The notes beneath the pieces were generated by a model. It saw nothing but the letters and a program-made list of their open reading frames with translations, was not told where the DNA came from and made no database searches. Of a stretch of DNA of 64,000 nucleotides, positions 9,869 through 18,297 are shown in pieces (position 1 is the first letter of the stretch; each line of letters opens with the position of its first letter). The DNA lies in the NCBI RefSeq assembly GCF_000424005.1, contig NZ_AUJB01000010.1, forward strand, positions 186,001 to 250,000, read 5' to 3'. The DNA is from Pseudobutyrivibrio ruminis CF1b (GTDB lineage Bacteria > Bacillota > Clostridia > Lachnospirales > Lachnospiraceae). The position numbers and the translations under genes are program-made.

Positions 9869-10702
9869 ATGAAGGTTGGTTTGGCAGCATGCTCTAATGG
9901 ACATAGTGAACAGTGGGCAAGTCAGGTGGATGAGTTGTGCCAGGTTCTTAATGATATGAACATCGAGACTGTAAAAGCTGAGCATATAATGTGCATAACT
10001 GATGAATTTAGCGGCACAGATGTGGAAAGAGCGCAGGATTTAATGCAGTTCTATCAGGATGACACAATCCAGGCTATCTATGATATATCCGGGGGAGATT
10101 TGGCCAACGGGGTCCTAAAGTATCTGGATTTTGAGACGATAAAAAATTCTGATAAGACTTTTTGGGGCTACAGCGATTTGACCACAGTAATCAATGCCAT
10201 ATATTCTCAGACCGGAAAAGAGTCAGTACTTTTCCAGGTTAAAAATATGGTTTACTCAGCCGCTGAGTTGCAACAGAAGAGATTTGCTGATTATATAAAA
10301 GGGGCAAATAATGAGCTGTTTAACATTGATTACGATTTTCTTCAGGGACAGTCCATGGAGGGGATTTTAGTAGGTGGTAACATACGTTGCTTACTTAAGC
10401 TTGCAGGCACAAAATATTTCCCTGATGTGACAGGAAAAATTTTGATGCTGGAGGCATATGGTGGTGAGTCTGGACAGATTGCCACACTGTTTGCCCAGCT
10501 TGAGCTGATGGGAGTATTTGAAAAAGTGGCAGGTGTTATGCTTGGTACATTTACCGGGTATGAAAGAGCTAATCTTAAAATGTCAGTATTTGATTTGCTT
10601 AAGATGCACATCCCAGAGGGGTTACCAGTGGGCAAGACACATGATGTAGGTCATAGCCATGACGCCAAAGCTGTAGTGATAGGTCGGTATTATAGATTCT
10701 AA
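9869..10702 (+). CDS. LD-carboxypeptidase / MccF-like peptidase (family S66)
   Basis: This 277-residue protein shows the S66 nucleophile motif GYSDLTT (Ser102), the substrate loop LVGGNIRCLLKLAGT, an acidic segment MLEAYGGESGQ and the C-terminal VGHSHDAKAVVIG with the catalytic His. Family members trim the tetrapeptide D-Ala in the cytoplasm for peptidoglycan recycling, or hydrolyse microcin C-like conjugates. ATG 9869 lies behind GTGGAG. I cannot separate the two functions by sequence. Confidence 0.87.
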   Translation: MKVGLAACSNGHSEQWASQVDELCQVLNDMNIETVKAEHIMCITDEFSGTDVERAQDLMQFYQDDTIQAIYDISGGDLANGVLKYLDFETIKNSDKTFWGYSDLTTVINAIYSQTGKESVLFQVKNMVYSAAELQQKRFADYIKGANNELFNIDYDFLQGQSMEGILVGGNIRCLLKLAGTKYFPDVTGKILMLEAYGGESGQIATLFAQLELMGVFEKVAGVMLGTFTGYERANLKMSVFDLLKMHIPEGLPVGKTHDVGHSHDAKAVVIGRYYRF

Positions 10703-10726
10703 ACAGGAGGGGGTAGAAGCTAAAAT

Positions 10727-11005
10727 ATGGATAACGAATTAAGAGATTTGCACAAGAGAATGGAAGAAGTCCACGGTAGAGTGGATGTGCTGTTTAAGAC
10801 AGCCAAGATCCCAACTATGCTTATGAGCGAGTACAAAAATAAGGTGGATCAGTACGAGAACATGTTTGATACAGTGGAGACTATGAAAAAGATGGTGGAG
10901 ACTGATGAGGCAGTGGCTCAGCTGGTGGTTCAGCAAAAGGAAATCTTAAACAAGAGAATCAAGTGTGAATTGGAGCTAGCCAGAAAAGCTCAGAGCTGCA
11001 TATAA
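10727..11005 (+). CDS. Small helical protein of unknown function
   Basis: This 92-residue, highly charged protein is predicted to be almost all alpha-helix (ELRDLHKRMEEVHGRVDVL; heptad-like spacing) with no signal or membrane segment. It follows a GGAGGGGG ribosome binding site and sits 24 bases after the S66 gene and 16 bases before the ArsC-like gene, so it is probably in the same transcript. I do not recognise the family. Confidence 0.65.
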   Translation: MDNELRDLHKRMEEVHGRVDVLFKTAKIPTMLMSEYKNKVDQYENMFDTVETMKKMVETDEAVAQLVVQQKEILNKRIKCELELARKAQSCI

Positions 11006-11021
11006 AAAGGGAGGTTTTACT

Positions 11022-11375
11022 ATGATTAAAGTATATTGCTATTCACGTTGCACAACATGTAAGAAGGCCATTAAGTGGCTTGAAGATAACAAGATTAAGC
11101 ATGAGGTTATCGACATCAAGGAAAATCATCCTGATGAGAAGACTCTTAAGGATTTACATAAGAAGAGTGGATTACCTCTTAAGAAATTCTTCAACACAAG
11201 CGGTCAGCTTTACAGAGAAATGGAGCTTTCAAAGAAGCTTCCTGACATGACTGAAGCAGAGATGTACAAGATTCTTGCATCAGATGGAATGCTTGTAAAG
11301 CGCCCACTTCTTATTACAGATAAAGCTGTAATACCAGGATTCAAAGAGGAACAGTGGAAAGAAGCAACCAAATAA
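11022..11375 (+). CDS. ArsC/Spx/MgsR-family thioredoxin-fold protein
   Basis: This 117-residue protein opens with VYCYSRCTTCKKAIKWLEDN, a CxxC in the ArsC/Spx position, then the family core DIKENHPDEKTLKDLHKKSGLPLKKFFNTSG and KRPLLI near the C-terminus. Family members are either small thiol reductases or, as Spx and MgsR, RNA-polymerase-binding regulators. The GLPLKKFFNTSG stretch resembles the YffB/Spx-like reductase branch. Ribosome binding site GGGAGG precedes ATG 11022. Confidence 0.85.
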   Translation: MIKVYCYSRCTTCKKAIKWLEDNKIKHEVIDIKENHPDEKTLKDLHKKSGLPLKKFFNTSGQLYREMELSKKLPDMTEAEMYKILASDGMLVKRPLLITDKAVIPGFKEEQWKEATK

Positions 11376-11398
11376 ATAGGTGAGCAAAAAAAATAATC

Positions 11399-11920
11399 AT
11401 GTATTTGATTTCTGCATATTTTGATGAAACAACAACTAAAAAATTACAGGAATATATAAATCGTATATACGAAGCAACAGGAAATGGATTTATGGTGGAA
11501 AACCATGTGCCACCACATATGACTATCTCAGCTTTGGAGGCGAGAAATGTGGATGTGCTGGTGCCAGGCTTTGAAACCCTCGAAGGCAGCCTGACATCAC
11601 AGGAGATTCAGATAGTCTCACTAGGCCAGTTTCTGCCTTATGTTTTTTACGGTGCACCTATTCTTAATGATTATTTGCAGCAGATGTCACAGAAGGTATT
11701 TGATACCTTCAAAGATATCCCAGAGGTGACCGTCAGCAGATATTACAGGCCAGGTTCATGGCTGCCACACATTACCCTTGGCAAACAGCTTTCAAAGGAG
11801 CAGATGAGTAAGGCTCTTGAAGCCATGCAGGATTTCACACCAATCAAAGGAAAAATCGTGAGAATAGGGCTATCAACAGTAAATCCTCATAAGGATATAA
11901 GAATAATAACATTAGAATAG
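11399..11920 (+). CDS. 2'-5' RNA ligase-like 2H phosphoesterase
   Basis: This 173-residue protein has the two HxT motifs that define the 2H phosphoesterase fold, PPHMTISAL and LPHITLGKQL, about 80 residues apart. Bacterial members (LigT/ThpR-like) hydrolyse or form 2',5' or cyclic phosphodiester bonds in RNA. It is probably the last gene of the run that starts near 6171. No clear terminator follows. Confidence 0.85.
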   Translation: MYLISAYFDETTTKKLQEYINRIYEATGNGFMVENHVPPHMTISALEARNVDVLVPGFETLEGSLTSQEIQIVSLGQFLPYVFYGAPILNDYLQQMSQKVFDTFKDIPEVTVSRYYRPGSWLPHITLGKQLSKEQMSKALEAMQDFTPIKGKIVRIGLSTVNPHKDIRIITLE

Positions 11921-12002
11921 TAACATTTTTGTAATAAATCTCGTTTTTCCCTAGGAATTCCCCCAGTTTTACGCTATAATTGACGAATGCGGGGAGATGA
12001 GT

Positions 12003-12029
12003 ATGGACTACATACGATTGGGGGACTAA
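12003..12029 (+). CDS. Candidate 8-codon leader ORF (MDYIRLGD)
   Basis: ATG 12003 stands 6 bases after GGGGAG (11991-11996), a good ribosome binding site, and 23 bases after a TATAAT (11975-11980). Its stop TAA is 4 bases before the TTG start of the large YYY membrane protein, whose own GGGGGA site lies inside the leader codons. Translation of the leader could therefore couple to, or tune, the rare TTG start. No family evidence exists for so short an ORF. Confidence 0.35.
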   Translation: MDYIRLGD

Positions 12030-12033
12030 TGTT

Positions 12034-14346
12034 TTGAACAAGAAATTTAAATTAACAGACTACATGTCAGAGGGAATTATATTTGTAATTCTTATTGGCA
12101 TGATTGGTCTTCTTTTTAAAGAAGAAAGCGTATACATCTATAAGTGGTATTTTGCCCTTTTAATAGTTGGTATAGGCTTTTTTTCATTGACTAAAAAGGT
12201 CTTCAAAAACTTCACTGACAGAGGATACATTTTCTCAAAGGTAATAGGTGTCTCTATTTCCGGAATGGTGGTATTCTGGCTGTCGAATCTCAAACTGCTT
12301 AAATTTACACCTGTGAATTGCGCCTTTGTCACAGTGCTTTTAGCGGTAGTGGCTACAACTATTTCCACTATCCAGGACAAGAAAAAAGGCAATGCAGTTT
12401 CTATTGATAAGGAAAATCTGAAGTTCATGATTGCAGAGGAGCTGATGTTCCTGCTTCTTCTCACATGTCTTCTTTATATGAAATCCTTCAAACCAGATGC
12501 ATATGGTACAGAGAAATTCATGGATTATGGATTTATGAATACCATGACAAAGCTCACATATTTCCCTGTTGAGGATATCTGGTTTGCACATGAAAATCTC
12601 AACTACTATTATTTAGGTCAGTATTTTGCTGCTTTCATCAATCAGCTTTCATTTAACGATGTAAGATTCAGTTATAACATTATGTTCTACACAGTATGCT
12701 CTATGGCATTTGTGGAGGCATTCTCTTGCACATACAAACTTATCCAGACAAAGTTTGGCCCTAAGTTCAAGAAGGCACACGGAATTATCGGTGGTTTACT
12801 TGGTGGCGCCGGAGTATGCTTCGAGGGTAGCGCTCACTTTATCGTTTTTGGAATCGTATTAAAAATCTACAACGCTATTATCGGAAATGCAGAGTACTCT
12901 TACTGGTTCCCAGAGAGTACCAGATACGTTGGTTATGTTCCAGAGAGAATGGATAAGACCATCACTGAGACTCCTTCATATTCATTTGTAATTGGAGATT
13001 TGCACGCACACGTTATCAACATCATGTTCGTGCTTACTATAATTGGAATTATCATTGCCTTTGCTACTCAGATGGCAGACAAGAAGGGTAGCAGCCAGAA
13101 GCTTGAGCTTGATTTCACACCCAAGGATTTCATCCTTAAGGCTCTTACTCCTACAGTGCTTCTCTGTGGTTTCTTCACAGGATTTTTCCAGGGAAACAAC
13201 TACTGGGATTATGCAATCTACATGATGATTTCAGCACTTACAGTTTTATTTGTGGATTTTAAAGTATATGGATTTACAAAGAAGAGCACACTGTTCTCTG
13301 CAATCCAAATCATATTTATGATGGTTATTGCAAATGTTGTTATCCTTCCATTTAAGCTGAATTTCACAAAGATGGAGGGTGGTATTTTCCTTTGCGAGAA
13401 CCACACATTATTCCATCAGCTACTTGTCCTTTGGCTTTTACCAGTGGCGACTGCAGTAGTTTGCCTTGTATTTGCTATTAAGGATTATTTAAATGATGAG
13501 GACAAGGCTCAGGATAAGAAGGTAAATGTTCTTGGAAGAATTATCGTAAATGCGAATATTGCAGACCTTATGGTTATGCTTTTTACATGCTGTTCAATTG
13601 GATTGATTATTATCCCAGAGGTCATCTATGTAAAAGATATCTACAACATCGATTACGCCAGAGCAAATACAACATTCAAGCTTACATATCAGTCTTGCAT
13701 TATGTTTGGTATAATCACAGGCTATGCAATGATTTCCCTTTTTGCCTTCAAAAAGACAAAGGTTAAAAAGGTGTTGGCTTGCATTCTTCTGGTTCCAACA
13801 CTTGTCTGCATGTCTTACTATTTCGTAAGCTGTCATAGCTGGTTCGGAAATATTTTTGACAGCTCACGAACCAGAACTTTAAATGCCACAGCATTTATGG
13901 AGACAAATCCTCAGTTTGCAGAGGATCTTCAGGTTGTAAACTATCTAAACAGTCTTGATTATGATAAGCCACCTGTAGTTCTTGAAAACTATGGAGACGC
14001 ATACACTGATGCAGGCAGAATGTCAGTAGCTTCAGGATGTCCTACAGTTTTAGGCTGGTATGCCCATGAGTGGCTTTGGAGATTCAGCCAGGAGGCTGTA
14101 GAGAGCAGAGCTACAGATATCAGAGAAATCTATACAGGTTATGATTTAGAGACAACAAAGGAACTTATTAAGAAATACAATATCCAGTACATTTATATTG
14201 GTCAATTTGAGTACCAGAGTTATGATTTTGCCGGAACACCTATCAATCTCTACAAGCTTTTACAGCTTGGTGATGTGGAGTTACAGCTTGAGTCAAGCTA
14301 CTATGGCGGCTATCACAACTACCTAATTAGAGTGAATGCAGATTAG
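12034..14346 (+). CDS. Large polytopic membrane protein, YYY/DUF2298 family
   Basis: This 770-residue protein has about 14 hydrophobic segments and the family hallmark NLNYYYLGQYFAAF (the YYY motif) and VIGDLHAHV. It ends in a roughly 130-residue soluble domain (FAEDLQVVNYLNS to the end). Relatives resemble GT-C-type lipid-linked sugar transferases, so a surface-glycan role is plausible but not shown. The start is TTG 12034, 8 bases behind GGGGGA; the nearby ATG 12029 runs into TGA after two codons. A terminator follows. Confidence 0.82.
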   Translation: MNKKFKLTDYMSEGIIFVILIGMIGLLFKEESVYIYKWYFALLIVGIGFFSLTKKVFKNFTDRGYIFSKVIGVSISGMVVFWLSNLKLLKFTPVNCAFVTVLLAVVATTISTIQDKKKGNAVSIDKENLKFMIAEELMFLLLLTCLLYMKSFKPDAYGTEKFMDYGFMNTMTKLTYFPVEDIWFAHENLNYYYLGQYFAAFINQLSFNDVRFSYNIMFYTVCSMAFVEAFSCTYKLIQTKFGPKFKKAHGIIGGLLGGAGVCFEGSAHFIVFGIVLKIYNAIIGNAEYSYWFPESTRYVGYVPERMDKTITETPSYSFVIGDLHAHVINIMFVLTIIGIIIAFATQMADKKGSSQKLELDFTPKDFILKALTPTVLLCGFFTGFFQGNNYWDYAIYMMISALTVLFVDFKVYGFTKKSTLFSAIQIIFMMVIANVVILPFKLNFTKMEGGIFLCENHTLFHQLLVLWLLPVATAVVCLVFAIKDYLNDEDKAQDKKVNVLGRIIVNANIADLMVMLFTCCSIGLIIIPEVIYVKDIYNIDYARANTTFKLTYQSCIMFGIITGYAMISLFAFKKTKVKKVLACILLVPTLVCMSYYFVSCHSWFGNIFDSSRTRTLNATAFMETNPQFAEDLQVVNYLNSLDYDKPPVVLENYGDAYTDAGRMSVASGCPTVLGWYAHEWLWRFSQEAVESRATDIREIYTGYDLETTKELIKKYNIQYIYIGQFEYQSYDFAGTPINLYKLLQLGDVELQLESSYYGGYHNYLIRVNAD

Positions 14347-14352
14347 TAACAG

Positions 14353-14382
14353 AGGAACAGTCACATGGTGGCTGTTCCTTTT
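14353..14382 (+). terminator. Intrinsic terminator after the YYY gene
   Basis: AGGAACAG (14353-14360) pairs with CTGTTCCT (14372-14379), with an inner CAC/GTG extension, followed by TTTTG. Confidence 0.8.
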
Positions 14383-14393
14383 GTAGATGCAAA

Positions 14394-14422
14394 ATTTACC
14401 TTTGACCTTCAAATAATTACCT
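14394..14422 (+). promoter_or_regulatory. Candidate LytTR direct-repeat site
   Basis: ATTTACCT (14394-14401) and AATTACCT (14415-14422) are near-identical direct repeats with a 21-base period, the two-helical-turn spacing typical of LytTR-domain binding sites. They lie about 70-95 bases before a LytTR regulator gene and may serve autoregulation. The -35/-10 boxes nearby are not clear. Confidence 0.4.
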
Positions 14423-14489
14423 CTTATCCCAAATTGTTGTTTGTGGGGATTAAATATGTAAAATGATAATCAAGGAGGCGCCAATAGTT

Positions 14490-14951
14490 ATGAAGATAAA
14501 TATTGACGTAGATGATTCTTTACAGCAGGACATGATAACCATTCACTGCCGAGAGATAACAGATGAGATATTGGAGCTGCAGCGACTGTTGTCGAGTAAG
14601 CAGATGGGGGCACAAAGAATATCGGCCTACATTGATGACACGGAATATTACGTGGAAGTGAAATCAATCCTATTTATGGAGGCTGATGGAAATTACATAT
14701 CAATCCACACTGGAAAATCCATCTACAGGATAAGACAAAAATTATATGAGCTTGAAGAACTGCTACCGAGAGATTTCCTGAGGGTATCAAAATCAACTAT
14801 CGTAAATACGGAACTGATTTCCTCGATAAAGAAAAATATCACGGGAGCAAGTGAGATTTCATTTAGAAATTCTGCAAAGAAAGCTTATGCATCACGCAAC
14901 TACATTAAAGCACTTATTGAAATAATGGATGAAAAGAGGATAAAGAGATGA
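14490..14951 (+). CDS. LytTR-domain DNA-binding protein without receiver domain
   Basis: ATG 14490 follows AAGGAGG (14472-14478); the frame extends 9 codons upstream without a better site. The 153-residue product has an N-terminal helical half and a C-terminal LytTR domain (YVEVKSILFMEADGNYISI; DFLRVSKSTIVN; SRNYIKAL). It lacks a receiver domain, so it is not a classical response regulator. Its stop overlaps the start of the LiaF-like gene (ATGA), the common LytTR plus membrane-partner pairing in Firmicutes in which the membrane protein is thought to restrain the regulator. Confidence 0.88.
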   Translation: MKINIDVDDSLQQDMITIHCREITDEILELQRLLSSKQMGAQRISAYIDDTEYYVEVKSILFMEADGNYISIHTGKSIYRIRQKLYELEELLPRDFLRVSKSTIVNTELISSIKKNITGASEISFRNSAKKAYASRNYIKALIEIMDEKRIKR

Positions 14952-15667
14952 GAAAAGGAAAAATTAGAAACGCAATTAGAGGTTTAGCAATTATCGCATT
15001 TGCGGTATGTTTATTACTTAGCAGATCAACATTTTTTACAGATATGCCAATGGCAAAGATTGCTGTATGTATCATTATGGCACTGTTCTTTGGTGAGCAG
15101 CTTCTTGAGAAGAGCTTTGTGGGAATGGCAATTCCTGTAGGTGTTGTAACCTGTTTATTTAGAGACGAGCTTATGTTAGGTGATGTTCACTATGCTCTTA
15201 TTATGATTGCTGTAATCCTTATCGGTATTGGACTTTCTACAATCTTCGGACATAAGCCAAAGGTTGTATTTGACCATAAGGGAAAGGAGTATATCATGGG
15301 TGAGAATCACACATCAGAATACTGGGAAGAAGATGGTAATTTTACATTGGATAACGGCCTTGGCTCAAGAACACAGTATGTATCTGTAAAGAATATGCGC
15401 AAGGGTTCAATCGACAATGGACTGGGAACTTTGACTGCTTATTTTGATGGTTCTACAGTTGCAGAGGAAGGTGCTTTCCTTGATATTGACAATGGACTTG
15501 GTGCAATGTCATTATATTTCCCAAAGGAATTTAGAATGTCATTCAACTTTGACAATGGTCTGGGGAAAATTAATGTTCACGGCGAGTGCTCACAGGATGA
15601 GGCACAGCCACTTGTTAAGACACAGATTGATAACGGATTAGGACAGGTAGATATTTACTTCGTGTAA
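14948..15667 (+). CDS. LiaF-like membrane protein with DNGLG repeats
   Basis: The 239-residue product has four N-terminal hydrophobic segments (to about residue 100) and a C-terminal beta-rich domain. That domain carries five DNGLG motifs (LDNGLGSRT, IDNGLGTLT, IDNGLGAMS, FDNGLGKIN, IDNGLGQVD) about 20-35 residues apart, suggesting a right-handed beta-ladder as in LiaF/DUF2154 tails. LiaF-type proteins inhibit cell-envelope stress regulators. Overlap with the LytTR gene supports a membrane-sensor/regulator pair. A terminator follows. Confidence 0.85.
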   Translation: MRKGKIRNAIRGLAIIAFAVCLLLSRSTFFTDMPMAKIAVCIIMALFFGEQLLEKSFVGMAIPVGVVTCLFRDELMLGDVHYALIMIAVILIGIGLSTIFGHKPKVVFDHKGKEYIMGENHTSEYWEEDGNFTLDNGLGSRTQYVSVKNMRKGSIDNGLGTLTAYFDGSTVAEEGAFLDIDNGLGAMSLYFPKEFRMSFNFDNGLGKINVHGECSQDEAQPLVKTQIDNGLGQVDIYFV

Positions 15668-15682
15668 GGCAAATGAATTGAT

Positions 15683-15708
15683 GAGGGACCCGACAGGTCC
15701 CTCTTTTT
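15683..15708 (+). terminator. Intrinsic terminator abutting next ribosome binding site
   Basis: GAGGGACC (15683-15690) pairs perfectly with GGTCCCTC (15696-15703), 5-base loop, then TTTTT. The GGAGG site of the patatin gene begins at the next base, so the patatin needs readthrough or a promoter inside the upstream gene. Confidence 0.9.
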
Positions 15709-15718
15709 GGAGGTTAAG

Positions 15719-16576
15719 ATGAAAAAGGGACTTGTTATGGAAGGTGGAGCAATGCGCGGAATCTTCACCTGCGGTGTTATTGATGTATTGTTGGAAAATG
15801 GAATTGAGTTTGACAGTGCGGTAGGTGTATCTGCCGGAGCTACATTTGGCTTGAATTTCAAGTCAAAACAGATAGGCCGTCCGCTTAGATACAATAAGAT
15901 TTATTGTAATGACAAGAGATACTGCAGCATAAATTCCTGGGTTAAGACAGGTGATCTGTACAATGTACCATTCTGCTATGGCACACTTCCATATGAGCTT
16001 GATGTGTGGGATGGAGAGACCTTCTATGACAACCCAATGGACTTTTTCGTTGTGGCCACAGATATCAATACAGGTGCAGCAGTTTATCACAAGTGTGACA
16101 ACAGGGACTACACAAGGGATGGAATTGACATCAGATGGATTAGAGCATCTGCATCAATGCCTATGTTCTCACGCCCTGTAGAAATCGATAATAAGCTGTA
16201 TTTAGATGGGGGAATGGCAGATTCTATACCTTTGAGGTTTATGGAAAGTGAAAAATGTGATAGAATCCTTGTGATTGAAACACAGCCAGCAGATTTTGTT
16301 AAGAAGCCTCAGAAGTATATGGGCATTGTAAAGATGTTCCTTGGCAAGTTTCCAAACATGGTAAAGGTCATGAGGGACAGACATCTTATGTACAACGAGG
16401 AAAAGGCATACGTGCGACAGAAGGAGCAGGCAGGTGAGGTCTTTGTTATCAGGCCATCGGTAGCACCTAATATTAATCCTACCGAGAAAAATCCTGATGA
16501 ACTTCAGCGCGTCTATGAAATGGGCCGCGCCGAGGCAATCAGATCCCTGGAGGGATTAAAGCAGTATTTGGCATAG
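15719..16576 (+). CDS. Patatin-like phospholipase family protein
   Basis: The 285-residue protein has the patatin oxyanion loop GGAMRGIFTCG, nucleophile elbow GVSAG (Ser38) and the catalytic Asp in YLDGGMADSIP (Asp163), so the Ser-Asp dyad is intact. It is cytoplasmic with no signal peptide and probably acts on lipid acyl esters. ATG 15719 follows TGGAGG; the in-frame TTG 15707 lies within the terminator T-tract and is rejected. About 34 bases separate it from the ABC-F gene. Confidence 0.9.
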   Translation: MKKGLVMEGGAMRGIFTCGVIDVLLENGIEFDSAVGVSAGATFGLNFKSKQIGRPLRYNKIYCNDKRYCSINSWVKTGDLYNVPFCYGTLPYELDVWDGETFYDNPMDFFVVATDINTGAAVYHKCDNRDYTRDGIDIRWIRASASMPMFSRPVEIDNKLYLDGGMADSIPLRFMESEKCDRILVIETQPADFVKKPQKYMGIVKMFLGKFPNMVKVMRDRHLMYNEEKAYVRQKEQAGEVFVIRPSVAPNINPTEKNPDELQRVYEMGRAEAIRSLEGLKQYLA

Positions 16577-16609
16577 GAGACTGTGCCCCGGTTTTGAAAG
16601 GTAGTAAGA

Positions 16610-18175
16610 ATGAGTATTTTAAACGTAGAACATTTATCCCACGGTTTTGGTGACCGCGCCATCTTTGAGGACGTGTCATTCAGACTGTTGAAGGGTGAGC
16701 ATATCGGACTTGTTGGAGCCAACGGCGAAGGCAAGTCTACTTTTATGAATATCATCACAGGCAAGCTTCAGCCAGATGAGGGAAAGATTGAGTGGTCAAA
16801 GAAGGTTCGTGTTGGTTATCTCGATCAGCACACAGCTCTTGAGAAGGGTATGACAATTGGCAGCGTCCTTCACTCAGCTTTTGATTTCCTCTATGACATG
16901 GAGCAGGAGATGAACGACATCTATGCCAGCTTAGGCGATGTCACCGACGATGACGAGATGAATAAGCGCATGGAGGAAGCAGGAACTATAGCTGACCTTC
17001 TCACTATGCACGACTTTTATATGATAGATGCCAAGGTGGAGGAAGTAGCCAGAGCTCTCGGCGTACTTGACCTAGGACTTGATAAGGATGTTACAGAGCT
17101 TTCCGGTGGACAGCGTACAAAGGTACTTATGGCAAAGCTTTTATTGGAGAAGCCAGACATCCTTCTTTTGGACGAGCCTACAAACTACCTTGATGTGGAG
17201 CACATCGAATGGCTTAAGAGATATCTGAACGATTATGAGAATGCATTTATCCTTATTTCCCATGACGTTCCATTCCTGAATTCAGTTATCAATCTCATTT
17301 ACCACATGGATAACAAGCAGCTTAACCGCTATGTGGGAGATTATGACAAGTTCCAGGAAGTATATGCAATGAAGCAGAGTCAGCTTCAGGCTGCCTACAA
17401 TAGACAGCAGAAGGAGATTGCTGAGCTTAAGGATTTCGTTGCCCGCAATAAGGCAAACGTTGCCACAAGAAACATGGCTATGTCACGTCAGAAGAAGCTT
17501 GATAAGATGGATGTAATCGAGCTTGCAGCAGAGAAGCCAAAGCCAGAGTTTTACTTCAAGGAGGCACGTACTCCTAGCCGTGTAATCTTCTCTACAAAGG
17601 AGCTTGTTATCGGCTACGACAAGAACGAGCCACTTTCAATTCCTTTGAATCTGGAGATGCAGCGCAAGCAGAAGATTGTACTTACTGGTGCAAACGGTAT
17701 TGGAAAGACTACTCTCTTAAAGAGTATTTTAGGTCTCATTCCACCACTTTCAGGTACAGTATATCAGGGAGAGTTCCTTGAGATTGGATACTTTGAGCAG
17801 GAGATGGATCAGCATATTTCCACTACATGTATCGAGGAAATCTGGAACGAGTTCCCTTCATATAATCAGAATGAGGTTCGTGCAGCCCTTGCTAAGTGCG
17901 GACTTACAACAAAGCATATTGAAAGCTTATGCCGAGTTCTTTCCGGTGGTGAGCAGGCAAAGGTTCGTCTTTGCAAGCTTTTGAACCGCGAGACAAACCT
18001 TCTTCTTTTAGATGAGCCTACAAACCATCTTGATGTGGATGCAAAGGATGAGCTTAAGCGTGCACTTAAGGAATACAACGGAAGCATCCTTATGGTATGC
18101 CATGAGCCTGAGTTCTACGAGGGTCTCGCGACGGATGTATGGGATTGCAGTAAATGGACAACTAAGACAATATAG
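16610..18175 (+). CDS. ABC-F family ATPase (ribosome-associated, tandem ABC)
   Basis: The 521-residue protein has two ABC domains without membrane segments: Walker A GANGEGKST and GANGIGKTT, signatures LSGGQ and LSGGEQ, Walker B LLLDEPTN in both, with the charged linker (about 240-310) typical of ABC-F factors. ABC-F proteins bind the ribosomal E site and relieve stalling or confer antibiotic tolerance. Length and linker fit the housekeeping YkpA/Uup-like groups rather than a drug-resistance type, but this is inference. Confidence 0.92.
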   Translation: MSILNVEHLSHGFGDRAIFEDVSFRLLKGEHIGLVGANGEGKSTFMNIITGKLQPDEGKIEWSKKVRVGYLDQHTALEKGMTIGSVLHSAFDFLYDMEQEMNDIYASLGDVTDDDEMNKRMEEAGTIADLLTMHDFYMIDAKVEEVARALGVLDLGLDKDVTELSGGQRTKVLMAKLLLEKPDILLLDEPTNYLDVEHIEWLKRYLNDYENAFILISHDVPFLNSVINLIYHMDNKQLNRYVGDYDKFQEVYAMKQSQLQAAYNRQQKEIAELKDFVARNKANVATRNMAMSRQKKLDKMDVIELAAEKPKPEFYFKEARTPSRVIFSTKELVIGYDKNEPLSIPLNLEMQRKQKIVLTGANGIGKTTLLKSILGLIPPLSGTVYQGEFLEIGYFEQEMDQHISTTCIEEIWNEFPSYNQNEVRAALAKCGLTTKHIESLCRVLSGGEQAKVRLCKLLNRETNLLLLDEPTNHLDVDAKDELKRALKEYNGSILMVCHEPEFYEGLATDVWDCSKWTTKTI

Positions 18176-18216
18176 ATTTTTCACACCACATAATGACAAA
18201 TGTCACTTAACAAAAT

Positions 18217-18247
18217 GACAGCCTTCACTACAGAGGGCTGTCTTTTT
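18217..18247 (+). terminator. Intrinsic terminator after ABC-F gene
   Basis: GACAGCC (18217-18223) pairs with GGCTGTC (18236-18242), followed by TTTTT. A small TGACA/TGTCA palindrome (18194-18205) precedes it. Confidence 0.85.
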
Positions 18248-18297
18248 CATTTATATTATCATCAGAAACGAAAAACAAAGCCGTAAAGGAGAAGGAT

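Noticed and set aside
12029-12037. ATG 12029 as start of the YYY protein
   Set aside because: It reads ATG TTT TGA; the frame of the protein opens at TTG 12034.
15707-15718. TTG 15707 as start of the patatin gene
   Set aside because: It lies in the T-tract of a terminator and upstream of the GGAGG site that serves ATG 15719.
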